Of a stretch of 64,000 nt of DNA, positions 8,817-17,000 are shown in pieces. Both the position numbers and the translations under genes were made by a program. This DNA is from a virus. The notes beneath the pieces are model-generated. The model searched no databases. It was not told the origin of the DNA and saw nothing but the letters and a program-made list of their open reading frames with translations. Where the stretch lies: positions 1 to 64,000 of the IMG/VR virus record IMGVR_UViG_3300047666_000499. One strand, written 5' to 3'. Numbering within the stretch: position 1 is the first letter of the stretch; every line of letters starts with the position of its first letter.

Positions 8817-10085
8817 ATGGCTGAAGAGCAAACACTAGACACGTTGCATGACGACACAGAAGACACGCAACCAACAGGTACCGGGACGGGATCTGAAGGA
8901 GCGGACGGAAAAGAAGGGGCAGATGGTATTGAACCAACTGGATCCGGAGCAGGAGCACCTAGCCCCAGAGCTGGCGGCGAACCCGCGCCAGAACCTACAG
9001 CAGAAGATTTAGCGGCCACAGCGGCAGCGACATTAGAGGCTGAAACAGCAGCAGCAGCTACGACGGCGGCGGCAGAAGGAGGAGGAGAACCAGCACCAAC
9101 AGATGGGGCGGAAGGTTCAGATCCACCAGTAGTTGCGTCAGGGGTAGAGCAATTCTTAGCACAGTTCGGTATTGCCGATGGGTTAATAACTTTTGAAGCT
9201 GAAGAAGGTGTAGAGGGTTCGGTTGCGCAAACAAAACACTATAACGATTTAACACAAGAAGAGCAGTTCAACATACTGTCTGACCTCGCTGAAGCGGGAG
9301 CTCCCTCTGCAGAAGAGAAGTACGGTTTGGAGCAGTCTGAAATAGGCCTGATCAATTTCGTAAGGGAGAATGGCGGAACCGTTGAGGAGGCTTTGAACAA
9401 GATGGCCCAAGAGCGTGTGGACCAGCTGCGTACGATGGAGACAGCGTCCGGGGTGGATTACGATGCGATGGGCAATGACTCTATGATGGCCCGTTACTTG
9501 AAAGATCAAGATCCTGAAGCTTCAGAGCAAGAGGTTACGGAAGAGGTCGCCAGAAGAAAGGAAGGAAGGTTCTACGAGAAGGATGTTGAATCTATCAGAG
9601 GAAGCTACAAAACGGAGGCCTTGGCCAAAGCTAATGAAGCTGAGAACACAGAGACCCTGGCTTTTGAAGCTGAGTTGGAAGTTCAGAGAGGTGTCATTGC
9701 TACAGCCGTAAATGAGGTTGAAAGCGTTGCCGGCTGGAAAGTTAATAACGACCAAAAGAATGAAGTATTGTCTGATTTGTTGGAGACCAACGATGACGGT
9801 GATTCCAAGTTCATGGCCGACGTGTTCTCTGACCCCAAAGAGCTATTTAGAGTAGCTTGGTTGGCCAAGAACGCTGAGGCGTACATTGACGAATTAGAGA
9901 AACACTACAAGCGTGAAAACGCAAACGAATATCAACGAGGGAAAGAGCATGGTATCAACGGATTGCCGTCTACACCGATCGGTAGCGGATCTTCTGCACC
10001 CAGCGGAACAGCGGCACCTGAAGCGCCCGCGGCCTCTCGTGAAGAAAAGGTGACTTCCACTTCAAACTTGTGGGATAACGATTAG
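8817..10085 (+). CDS. putative scaffolding protein
   Basis: This 422-residue acidic protein lies directly upstream of the major capsid gene. Residues 1-120 are low complexity (Ala, Glu, Gly, Thr, Pro), probably disordered. Residues about 125-375 are helical and strongly acidic. The C-terminus is Ser/Ala/Pro-rich. An acidic, helical, partly disordered protein encoded immediately before the capsid gene is the usual profile of a phage scaffold, which guides prohead assembly and then leaves. No protease domain is visible in it. Function is inferred from composition and position. Confidence 0.6.
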   Translation: MAEEQTLDTLHDDTEDTQPTGTGTGSEGADGKEGADGIEPTGSGAGAPSPRAGGEPAPEPTAEDLAATAAATLEAETAAAATTAAAEGGGEPAPTDGAEGSDPPVVASGVEQFLAQFGIADGLITFEAEEGVEGSVAQTKHYNDLTQEEQFNILSDLAEAGAPSAEEKYGLEQSEIGLINFVRENGGTVEEALNKMAQERVDQLRTMETASGVDYDAMGNDSMMARYLKDQDPEASEQEVTEEVARRKEGRFYEKDVESIRGSYKTEALAKANEAENTETLAFEAELEVQRGVIATAVNEVESVAGWKVNNDQKNEVLSDLLETNDDGDSKFMADVFSDPKELFRVAWLAKNAEAYIDELEKHYKRENANEYQRGKEHGINGLPSTPIGSGSSAPSGTAAPEAPAASREEKVTSTSNLWDND

Positions 10086-10094
10086 AAAACTTTA

Positions 10095-10145
10095 TCGACT
10101 TCCCCTTATGAATAGAAATCTATTTGGTATAGATGGGGAAGTTGA
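10095..10145 (+). promoter_or_regulatory. major-capsid promoter bracketed by an inverted repeat
   Basis: The arms TCGACTTCCCC (10095-10105) and GGGGAAGTTGA (10135-10145) pair over 11 positions with one G-T. Between them, TTA (10106-10108) and TATAGATG (10128-10135) sit 19 bases apart, the promoter spacing used elsewhere here. A smaller hairpin ATAGA-AA-TCTAT (10112-10123) lies inside. The element could be an operator around the promoter, or a terminator-like hairpin for the scaffold gene. The 60 bases after it form an unusually long leader before the capsid start. Confidence 0.5.
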
Positions 10146-10206
10146 TTAAAATTTAGTACCAATAACCAAGGGAGGGAAGCCTTCCATAAAACAAAAACAG
10201 GAACAT

Positions 10207-11619
10207 ATGAAAATTGTAGACAGAAATACGGTATCTCAGCATTTGTCTGACACAAAGACCGTACAAAACTTTGGCCGCCTTTTAGGAGACAAGCCGCACA
10301 AGTTGGGACAGGTGGTAACACTTTACCCTCACTTAGCGATTTCGACACTGACGGATGCCTTGAAAAACGTGTATTACAATCCTAAAAAGGATGCTAATTC
10401 ATTCTCACCGATTAACTCAATGTGTATTGAGTGGAACATCGATGTTAACTTCATTAAGACAGTTAAGATTGTAGCGGATATTTCGGGAACTGGATACCGT
10501 AAGCACGTTGAAACGTTAATATTAGAAGAAAGATATTACGATCAAAACGACACATTCACTTTAGAGAACAAGCAACAACTATTCGTAGTTCAAGCTCCTC
10601 GTAAGATCTCTCAAAAGAGATGGGAATACCAAGTTCGTTTAGTTGGTAATGACTTGAACAAAGAAATAGATGTTAATTACGCTACGAACGGGAAGAAAAC
10701 TCGTTACAGAAGTAATTACCACCCAGAGCTTTCTGAAAGAGGGTACACTAAGTGGATCTCAAACTCTGAGACTCACCGTAACTACCTTTCTCGCCATAGA
10801 GCGTCTGTAGATTGGTCAGCTGACTTCGCGATGAAAGAAGAAATGTTCATCCAAATCGGTAAAGATCCTAAGTCTACTGCGTCTTACTACAAGATGACGA
10901 AGAAAGAAAAAGAATGTATGGACGTTTTCTTGTTGTCAAGAGAGCAAGCTTGCCTCTTTGGTGAAACAAACTACGATGTAAACGGTAAGTGTTTAGATCA
11001 AGATGATCATGGTCGTGATATCCCTATGGGAGACGGTGTGATTTCTCAGATCGAGCGTTACTGTGATAAGTTCTCTTACTCGTACTTAAACTCTTATGTA
11101 TTTGATGATGTTATGTCAGCTATGCGTGAGAAGTCTGATATGCCTACTGGAAACATGTATGCAGTTGTATGTAATGAGAGACTATACGATCAAATCCAAC
11201 GTACTCTTCGTGAGGACGTAAGATTCCAAGCTAGTAATGATTCAGCTTACTTCTGGTCAAAATCTGCTGGTAAAGTTAAAGTTGGTGCAGAATTCAATGC
11301 ATACACTTTCTCAGGTAACACTGTGACTTTCATGCCAGACAGAGCGTTGTCTCAAGAGTACCCTGATCACGGTTACGGTATCTTCTTGGATACAGGAGCT
11401 GATTTAGCTTCAGGTCGTCCAAACGTTGCAATGTTCACATTAGAGGGATCTGAAATCGTTTCAGGTAACTTGAAAGGAATGGGTCAAATGGATGGTAAAT
11501 CTTCAGGAGACGTTGCTACATCTGTACACGGATCTCAATACCACTTACTAGGTTACTCTGGTGCTTGTGTATTCAACCCTTACAAATCATTCATCCTAGA
11601 AGAAGCGAGAGTTCTCTAA
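10207..11619 (+). CDS. major capsid protein (HK97-like, crAss type)
   Basis: This 470-residue protein builds the icosahedral shell. It matches crAss-like capsid proteins in length and in the central segment with SNYHPELSERGYTKW and the following HRNYLSRHRA stretch (about residues 178-205). The gene stands alone between the bracketed promoter and a strong terminator, which suits a very abundant product, and its later part uses T-ending codons heavily. I see no obvious cleavage site. The HK97 fold is inferred from family resemblance. Confidence 0.85.
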   Translation: MKIVDRNTVSQHLSDTKTVQNFGRLLGDKPHKLGQVVTLYPHLAISTLTDALKNVYYNPKKDANSFSPINSMCIEWNIDVNFIKTVKIVADISGTGYRKHVETLILEERYYDQNDTFTLENKQQLFVVQAPRKISQKRWEYQVRLVGNDLNKEIDVNYATNGKKTRYRSNYHPELSERGYTKWISNSETHRNYLSRHRASVDWSADFAMKEEMFIQIGKDPKSTASYYKMTKKEKECMDVFLLSREQACLFGETNYDVNGKCLDQDDHGRDIPMGDGVISQIERYCDKFSYSYLNSYVFDDVMSAMREKSDMPTGNMYAVVCNERLYDQIQRTLREDVRFQASNDSAYFWSKSAGKVKVGAEFNAYTFSGNTVTFMPDRALSQEYPDHGYGIFLDTGADLASGRPNVAMFTLEGSEIVSGNLKGMGQMDGKSSGDVATSVHGSQYHLLGYSGACVFNPYKSFILEEARVL

Positions 11620-11640
11620 TAGGAAGATAGAAATATTTGG

Positions 11641-11673
11641 AACCCCTTGGCTTAATTGTCAGGGGGTTTTTTA
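11641..11673 (+). terminator. terminator after the capsid gene
   Basis: A hairpin with arms AACCCC and GGGGTT and a loop of roughly ten bases is followed by a run of T. It lies 21 bases after the capsid stop codon. Confidence 0.8.
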
Positions 11674-11680
11674 TTTTCCC

Positions 11681-11711
11681 TTGAAATTTCCAAAGGGTAT
11701 TCTTATCATTG
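11681..11711 (+). promoter_or_regulatory. promoter, TTG-N20-TATCATTG
   Basis: CCCTTG (TTG 11681-11683) is followed after 20 bases by TATCATTG (11704-11711), close to TAnnTTTG. The next start codon is 36 bases downstream. Confidence 0.6.
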
Positions 11712-11746
11712 GGGTACACAATATGTTTAATAATAAATAAGTAGAT

Positions 11747-12640
11747 ATGAACAGAAAAGGACACAACCGCTTCGAGGAGATCGAGCAGTTAGAAAACGGT
11801 AAAAGTACCGACAAAGTGGTTACACTGAAACAAGTATTTAAGCAAGGGAAGCACATCGTGCAGCCAGCTTACAACCCCGCACTATCTTGGTTCGCCGGTG
11901 TTGCTAGATTAAGCGACGAGGAGAAGAAAGAGAAGGCTTACTTTGTAACAGTCAGTAACGACCCGTTAAAAGCGCATTTGAATACAAAGTTCACCCTGAT
12001 TGATGGGATTGAGTTTGATTTGAATGACGAGATACAAGCGATCAACTGGGCGTGGATCAAACATCTACCCTGCGTTGCAATGTCGTTTGAAGAAGCACAG
12101 AGAGGTAAAGCTCTTTTCTACGTTCACATCGAGGGTAGAGAAGCAGAGAAAGATAACCAGAAGACTGAGTTAGCGTTTGATGCGCTTGCTTGCATCATGA
12201 ATGATCCTATGACAAACTACGAGAACCGTGCGTTGTTACTAGGTACAGACATGGCAGGTGATACTCCAGCGAACGTTAAAAAGTTCCTCATGAACGAGGC
12301 TAAGAAAAACCCATCAAAGGTTTTGGCTGTTTACCGTAGCAAGTCTATGAAGATCAACCTTCTTTATGTGAAGGCAAAACAAATGGGACTTGTTACCCAA
12401 GGTTCAGACAACGTTGTGAAATACGGTGTTAATATCTTAGGTATGTCTGACGACCAAGCTATTGCTTACTTGCAGTTGCATGAGGACGTTATGATGCTTC
12501 TTGAGAGAGAGGTTAATCCTGACTACTTCACAATGAGCACTCCGAACCCGGTTACAGCAGAGACTGTAGATACAGGGGACGACGAGGAAACCCCGGCTGC
12601 TAAAATGGCGAGAGTTCGTGACGCGAAGAAAAAAGACTAA
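11747..12640 (+). CDS. capsid-proximal protein of unknown function
   Basis: This 297-residue soluble protein has an alpha/beta N-terminal part (about 1-150) and a helical C-terminal part (about 150-260). It ends in a charged tail rich in Thr, Asp and Lys. No enzyme motif is recognised. It begins a transcription unit with its own promoter straight after the capsid terminator and precedes a neck-type gene by ten bases. It could be an auxiliary capsid or assembly factor, but I cannot support a specific role. Confidence 0.6.
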   Translation: MNRKGHNRFEEIEQLENGKSTDKVVTLKQVFKQGKHIVQPAYNPALSWFAGVARLSDEEKKEKAYFVTVSNDPLKAHLNTKFTLIDGIEFDLNDEIQAINWAWIKHLPCVAMSFEEAQRGKALFYVHIEGREAEKDNQKTELAFDALACIMNDPMTNYENRALLLGTDMAGDTPANVKKFLMNEAKKNPSKVLAVYRSKSMKINLLYVKAKQMGLVTQGSDNVVKYGVNILGMSDDQAIAYLQLHEDVMMLLEREVNPDYFTMSTPNPVTAETVDTGDDEETPAAKMARVRDAKKKD

Positions 12641-12650
12641 AACATAAACG

Positions 12651-13430
12651 ATGACTGACAAAGGCTGTTACGAGAATACATTACGCGAGTTGAGAAAGGT
12701 TAAATCCGCTTCTCTTCACTTGTCTGACTACAACTACTGGGGCAGTAAAGCCATTCAGGAGCTAGCAAACGAGCGTTACAATATTTTCGAAACTACCCAG
12801 CAGTTGTCTGATGACTTACAAGCACTCACTACTTCGGCGTCCTTCACTGTGACGTCGGGGTTAGGAGGCTTACAAGGAGCTTGGACAGGTGGATACACAG
12901 AAACTCCCGTAGGAATTGTCACTGGACAACGATACGGTTCTGGCTTCTACCAATTCTCCTCACCAGCGGACTACTGGCACATGCTAGGATCCCATGTTGG
13001 TGTGGTAAACCTACGTCCGCACAAATGCTATCCAGCAGGATACGAGATCAGCACGGTCTCTAAGAGACTGACAAGAGACATAGGAAATGGTATCATAAAC
13101 AACGCTTATTTGAAGCCCGACTTTAAGAGACCTTACCACCAGTTTATCGACGGCTCAGGGGGACAGGTTAAACCTGATCTTATCTACTTTGCTGGGGACT
13201 TGAACCAGTACGCTATTGGTTCCGTATACATTGATTACTTAAAAGAGCCCAGAGGTATAAACCTCACGGTTGCACAAAGAGACTTGCCACTAGACACTTC
13301 AGATGTTATGGAGTGGCCAGAGTACGTATGCCAAGAGATTGTCAAACGTATAGTCAAGCTAGTTCTAGAAGCTAGCTCTGACCCAAGATTGAACACACAC
13401 ATACCCGTGAATCAGTCGATACAACCCTAG
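12651..13430 (+). CDS. putative head-tail adaptor or neck ring protein
   Basis: The 259-residue protein begins with a helical segment (about 1-60), continues through a beta-rich middle, and ends with a helix around EYVCQEIVKRIVKLVLEA (about 225-243). This layout and its place after the capsid gene suit head-completion or ring proteins of crAss-like phages, which join portal to tail. No diagnostic motif is visible. It ends ten bases or so before an AT-rich region that holds a promoter-like box and overlapping hairpins. Confidence 0.5.
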   Translation: MTDKGCYENTLRELRKVKSASLHLSDYNYWGSKAIQELANERYNIFETTQQLSDDLQALTTSASFTVTSGLGGLQGAWTGGYTETPVGIVTGQRYGSGFYQFSSPADYWHMLGSHVGVVNLRPHKCYPAGYEISTVSKRLTRDIGNGIINNAYLKPDFKRPYHQFIDGSGGQVKPDLIYFAGDLNQYAIGSVYIDYLKEPRGINLTVAQRDLPLDTSDVMEWPEYVCQEIVKRIVKLVLEASSDPRLNTHIPVNQSIQP

Positions 13431-13442
13431 AAATTAACAACT

Positions 13443-13474
13443 TTACCTGACTATATTAGTATAAATTAATATTC
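13443..13474 (+). promoter_or_regulatory. possible promoter with TTA-N21-TAATATTC
   Basis: TTA (13443-13445) and TAATATTC (13467-13474) are 21 bases apart. The stretch TATAAATT at 13460, found in two stronger promoters of this window, also lies here but without a correctly spaced partner. The match is weak. Confidence 0.3.
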
Positions 13475-13530
13475 ATGGTGAGACCATAACGGTCAAAGGC
13501 GGCGGATACCAGCTGTGGCCTTATTTTTTA
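13475..13530 (+). promoter_or_regulatory. overlapping hairpins and terminator-like stem in a leader
   Basis: ATGGT-GAG-ACCAT (13475-13487) and GACC-ATAAC-GGTC (13482-13494) share bases and cannot form together. A third stem AAGGC...GCCTT (13496-13522) is followed by six T (13524-13529). It could simply terminate the upstream unit. If transcription starts at the AT-rich boxes just upstream, it would be an attenuator for the next gene. Confidence 0.4.
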
Positions 13531-13580
13531 TAAAACTGTAATATTACACTGGTTTAAGTATTACTAAAACAAATTAAATT

Positions 13581-14654
13581 ATGTTTACATTATCTGAAAA
13601 AATTAGAGTGATGAACTCTGCAGACGAGATCAAGGTATTAGACCCTGCTGTCGCTGAAACTGCTGCTGTACCGGGTGTACCTAGAGTAGCTGGAGCTTCT
13701 GCCGCTGGAGATAGATTACTCGTTGAAGGATTCGGAGATTTTGATACCGCGCGTATTAAGAAATTCAAGATGAGAAGAGCTACTATTGCTGTTCAAGATT
13801 CTAGCGACTACACTACTGTAGCGCCTGCTGGCCTTGCTATTGGTGATGTTATCGAGGTTATTGTTACTATCGATACTGGCCGTCAATCTGCTGAAGTATT
13901 AGCTGCTAACCGTATTAACGGTGGTCGTTCTTTCGTGTTCCAAACTGCTGCTCTTACGGTTACCACTCCTACTGCCATTGCTGCGGCAATCGTTGCTGGT
14001 ATGGTTGCTTGGAAAGCACTTTTCAACATTGGTAACCCATTGATCAACGTGATCGCCGGGGCTGCTCCTACTGATATCATGGTAAATGGTAACGTTGGCG
14101 GAGACATCGATATTGATCGTGTTGAGTTACGTAGAATCACACAAGGGGCTGCATTCGTTACTGCGCCAGTTACTTTGGCTGAGTCTGTAGTTAACGCTAT
14201 TGGTTCTGAAGGGCATGGTACAGGTAAATTCCTTGAGGAGTCTATCAGAATGGCTAACGGTCTTAATACTGACATTTACGGAGTAGATAACGCTACTACA
14301 CAAGTTGACATTAGAGGTTCTTACACAGAGCTATCTTTTGAATACGCGTCTAGCTACAGCTCAAACCTTGCAACTAATGCTGCCGATTACGGTAACAGTG
14401 GTTTAGGTGGGCCTGCTGTTGGTGGAGTTGGTGCTTGTCACTCATTCACATTGTTTGTCAACGAGACTACAATGGCTAGCTCTATGGAGATTTTAGCTGA
14501 TCTTATGATCGCTAACCAAGCTGTTGCACCATTGTTGACTAACACGACATTGAACGTTATTGCTGCACCATTGACTGGGGCTCAAGAGCTTATTGAAGGA
14601 CTTATCATCACTGATAACAGTTCAGTTGCTACTTCTGCTGCTTTCATCGCGTAA
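13581..14654 (+). CDS. probably abundant structural protein of unknown type
   Basis: This 357-residue Ala/Thr/Val/Gly-rich protein stands alone between a hairpin-rich leader and a strong terminator and uses T-ending codons (GCT, GTT, ACT) much as the capsid gene does. Those signs suggest high expression. N-terminal residues 1-70 include a charged segment FDTARIKKFKMRRAT, and the remainder looks beta-rich with conserved-looking Gly turns. It could be an auxiliary capsid protein or a tail component. I do not recognise a family and infer only that it is a virion part. Confidence 0.6.
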   Translation: MFTLSEKIRVMNSADEIKVLDPAVAETAAVPGVPRVAGASAAGDRLLVEGFGDFDTARIKKFKMRRATIAVQDSSDYTTVAPAGLAIGDVIEVIVTIDTGRQSAEVLAANRINGGRSFVFQTAALTVTTPTAIAAAIVAGMVAWKALFNIGNPLINVIAGAAPTDIMVNGNVGGDIDIDRVELRRITQGAAFVTAPVTLAESVVNAIGSEGHGTGKFLEESIRMANGLNTDIYGVDNATTQVDIRGSYTELSFEYASSYSSNLATNAADYGNSGLGGPAVGGVGACHSFTLFVNETTMASSMEILADLMIANQAVAPLLTNTTLNVIAAPLTGAQELIEGLIITDNSSVATSAAFIA

Positions 14655-14675
14655 GACTTACAATTTTCATTACAA

Positions 14676-14706
14676 AGAAGGCTGCCCATTGGGTGGCCTT
14701 TTTTAC
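14676..14706 (+). terminator. strong intrinsic terminator
   Basis: The arms AAGGCTGCCCA and GGGTGGCCTT pair with minor wobble around a TT loop, followed by six T. It lies about 20 bases after the preceding stop. Confidence 0.88.
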
Positions 14707-14707
14707 T

Positions 14708-14737
14708 TTACAGAGAAAATTTTTTTCCTTATAATTA
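14708..14737 (+). promoter_or_regulatory. promoter, TTA-N19-TATAATTA
   Basis: TTA (14708-14710) is followed after 19 bases by TATAATTA (14730-14737). The start codon lies 17 bases downstream, and this begins the tail operon. Confidence 0.55.
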
Positions 14738-14753
14738 GTCAAACTCAAGACAC

Positions 14754-15458
14754 ATGACTCACAATGAAATGGCTTCGGCTATCCGTAATAGAATAGCAGA
14801 CGGTCTGGATGGTAACATCGGAGATCAGGCTTTTAGCTTGGAGCAGCTGTACGCTGAGATTGATTTGCAACGAGCAGATTTTGCTCATAAGTACGCTCTC
14901 TCTAAAAAACTTAATCCTAAGTTCTTAGTACAAGAATTGCCCTTGCAGCACCTAGTATGTGATAACCTAACGCCCGCTGTGGATTGTGTGGAAGACTTCT
15001 TGAAGGACCCAGACGCATCTATACCGCGTATCGAGATCCCTAAAGTATCTTCCCTGTTTGGCGTTGACCCTATCGAGTATATCGGTCTAAACAACATGCG
15101 CCAATCGTTTAAGGTGTACTATCATCCGAACGAGATTCGCACACACAGCTTCCGAGTGAGGACAGGTGCTAAACCTTTTGTGTGGATTGACTTGGCCCCA
15201 AATATCAACGATAAGTTTGATGTGTGGTTCTTTAACATGAACCCTTACGACCCCTTAAAGTTTGTGAAGGTTAGAGCTATTTTTGATTCACCTAGTTACG
15301 TGGATCCAAACAACCCAGCTCACCTAGAGGAGGAGTACCCTGCCCCTGCGCACATGCAGATGGCTATCATAGATGCTCTAACAGAAAAATGGGTTAGATA
15401 CTACCGCCAGCTTCAGATACCGAAGATGCCAAATACTCAAGAAGATAAAGTAACATAA
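14754..15458 (+). CDS. putative ring or tail-tube protein, first of the tail operon
   Basis: The 234-residue protein has helical ends (residues 1-55 and about 200-225) around a beta-rich centre with PFVWIDLAP and DVWFFNMNPYD. It starts an operon with the next three genes, with spacings of 1 to -17 bases, that runs into the giant tail stabilisation protein. In crAss-like phages several ring proteins are encoded here and stack below the portal. The role is inferred from this context, since no specific motif is known to me. Confidence 0.5.
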   Translation: MTHNEMASAIRNRIADGLDGNIGDQAFSLEQLYAEIDLQRADFAHKYALSKKLNPKFLVQELPLQHLVCDNLTPAVDCVEDFLKDPDASIPRIEIPKVSSLFGVDPIEYIGLNNMRQSFKVYYHPNEIRTHSFRVRTGAKPFVWIDLAPNINDKFDVWFFNMNPYDPLKFVKVRAIFDSPSYVDPNNPAHLEEEYPAPAHMQMAIIDALTEKWVRYYRQLQIPKMPNTQEDKVT

Positions 15459-15459
15459 T

Positions 15460-16227
15460 ATGTCTCAAGAACAAGCAGCAAACCCTTTTTACGATTTCAT
15501 GTACGGCAAGTATCTTATCCAAGATTACTTTGACCTACAGATGCACGAAGATGATTACGTGGAACGCGCTTACAATATCTTCCGGGATATTGGTAACATC
15601 GCTACTGCTATTCATGCCTTTGAGTTCGAGATTGGTAACTCTTGTGTTGTGGATCTACCATGTAACGTGGAGTTCATAGAGGCGGTTAGCACTGGCCAAG
15701 AGTGGCGAGACGACTGCGGTGACAATATCATTCTGTTTCACGCGGATCATATGAACACACCTAATAACAACTTCTTTGCTGACGCTATAAGCAACCCTAG
15801 CGCCTCTCGTGTAAACCTGAGCACACAGACCAGCAACTTGCACCCTAAAGGGGAATTCATTCCGTATGAGCTCCAAGGTTCTGCAGGAGGAAGACGCTTG
15901 TCTTTCACTCAAGATTGTATTGGTACTAAGGGTGTAGTCATCTACAGAGGTATTTGTGTTGACCACGACGGCAACCCGCTTTTGGCCCGTAAAGAAGCTG
16001 AGGCTATAGCGTACAAACTGCAGTTCATGGATGTGCAAAAGAAGTCGTTTATGGGCGATCCTAACGCCAAGAGTATGTTGGAGTACATTAAGACAGAAAG
16101 TGGTAGAAAGATGGCTGCCGCGAAGATACCAGAGTACATAACTCAAAATCACCTGAACCGCATGCTTTCTGCTATGACGAGACACGATAGAAAAGTGTTC
16201 GATTCTAGCTACAAGTCGATGCAATAA
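15460..16227 (+). CDS. putative tail tubular or ring protein
   Basis: This 255-residue protein has an N-terminal helical part, a beta-rich middle (about 55-165), and a helix with RKEAEAIAYKLQFMDVQKKS (about 177-196), a pattern seen in crAss-like tail tubular proteins. It starts one base after the previous stop and overlaps the next start by one base, so expression is coupled to its neighbours. It probably forms part of the connector between portal and tail. The function is by resemblance and context. Confidence 0.55.
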   Translation: MSQEQAANPFYDFMYGKYLIQDYFDLQMHEDDYVERAYNIFRDIGNIATAIHAFEFEIGNSCVVDLPCNVEFIEAVSTGQEWRDDCGDNIILFHADHMNTPNNNFFADAISNPSASRVNLSTQTSNLHPKGEFIPYELQGSAGGRRLSFTQDCIGTKGVVIYRGICVDHDGNPLLARKEAEAIAYKLQFMDVQKKSFMGDPNAKSMLEYIKTESGRKMAAAKIPEYITQNHLNRMLSAMTRHDRKVFDSSYKSMQ

Positions 16228-17000
16228 TGGGTAGATACAAGTTCAACAAGAAGACTGGGAAGAGCACACGGGTAGCCGAGTATGATACTACTCTGATGAT
16301 GACTCTCAAGGACGTCCTACCGGATGATCCTGCTATAGCTAGAAAATACCTAGAAAAGAAATCGAACGCCCCCAAGGGGAAACTTCAGCATTTGTACCAC
16401 ACACAGAGCAACAGCTCTTTGGTACGCAAAATATTCGTGACCTACATGAAAGCTGTCCTTATGGAAGTAGTCATGGGTCAGGGCAAATTTGTAATCCCTA
16501 ACACCAGTGTTAACAAGCCTGAGATTTATATGGGCTGGATTGATGACAAAGCTGCCAAGGGTTTCCGTAAGAGCTACAAGTACCAGAAGTTTGATCTAAT
16601 GCAGACGGACTACAAGATACCGATGGTGAAGTACAAAATAAAGGACTCCAAACAGGATCTGGGTGTTTATGTCAACAAACAGATTTTCGCTAAGTTACTG
16701 AAGCGCTCGAACTCCGGGAAAGGATTTAGCAAACTACCACGGGAGATAGAATATTTCTTGCCTGTAGTTTACGAGGAATTTTCCTATATTAACGAGCGTA
16801 AGCTTCAGTCACTGATAAGACACTGCTTAAGAAGATTACACTACCACCTAAGACGTGGGGAAGAAGTACGCATTCTAGATGGGGACGGAGAGATAAGATT
16901 CTACCGCCCTTTAGGACGTAAACACGACGAAATTATGAGGTCAGTTGTAAGAAAGCGAATGGCCCGCGATAGAAATAGAAAATATGGCAAACTCAGTTAA
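16227..17000 (+). CDS. basic tail-operon protein, possible HU/IHF-like repeats
   Basis: The 257-residue protein is strongly basic, ending in a Lys/Arg-rich helix (about 232-255). Two segments share a helix-then-strand pattern. One, near 68-100, has VRKIFVTYMKAVLMEVV followed by GQGKFVIPN. The other, near 190-225, has LQSLIRHCLRRLHYHLRRG followed by EEVRILDGDGEIRF. This resembles half of an HU/IHF fold, and IHF-like genes are reported in crAss-like structural blocks, but the match is weak. It overlaps the next gene by 17 bases. Confidence 0.5.
   Translation: MGRYKFNKKTGKSTRVAEYDTTLMMTLKDVLPDDPAIARKYLEKKSNAPKGKLQHLYHTQSNSSLVRKIFVTYMKAVLMEVVMGQGKFVIPNTSVNKPEIYMGWIDDKAAKGFRKSYKYQKFDLMQTDYKIPMVKYKIKDSKQDLGVYVNKQIFAKLLKRSNSGKGFSKLPREIEYFLPVVYEEFSYINERKLQSLIRHCLRRLHYHLRRGEEVRILDGDGEIRFYRPLGRKHDEIMRSVVRKRMARDRNRKYGKLS

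Noticed and set aside
8737-9509. Several minus-strand frames across the scaffold-like gene
   Set aside because: They mirror a low-complexity Ala/Glu/Gly-rich coding region and lack family features. All recognised genes are on the + strand.
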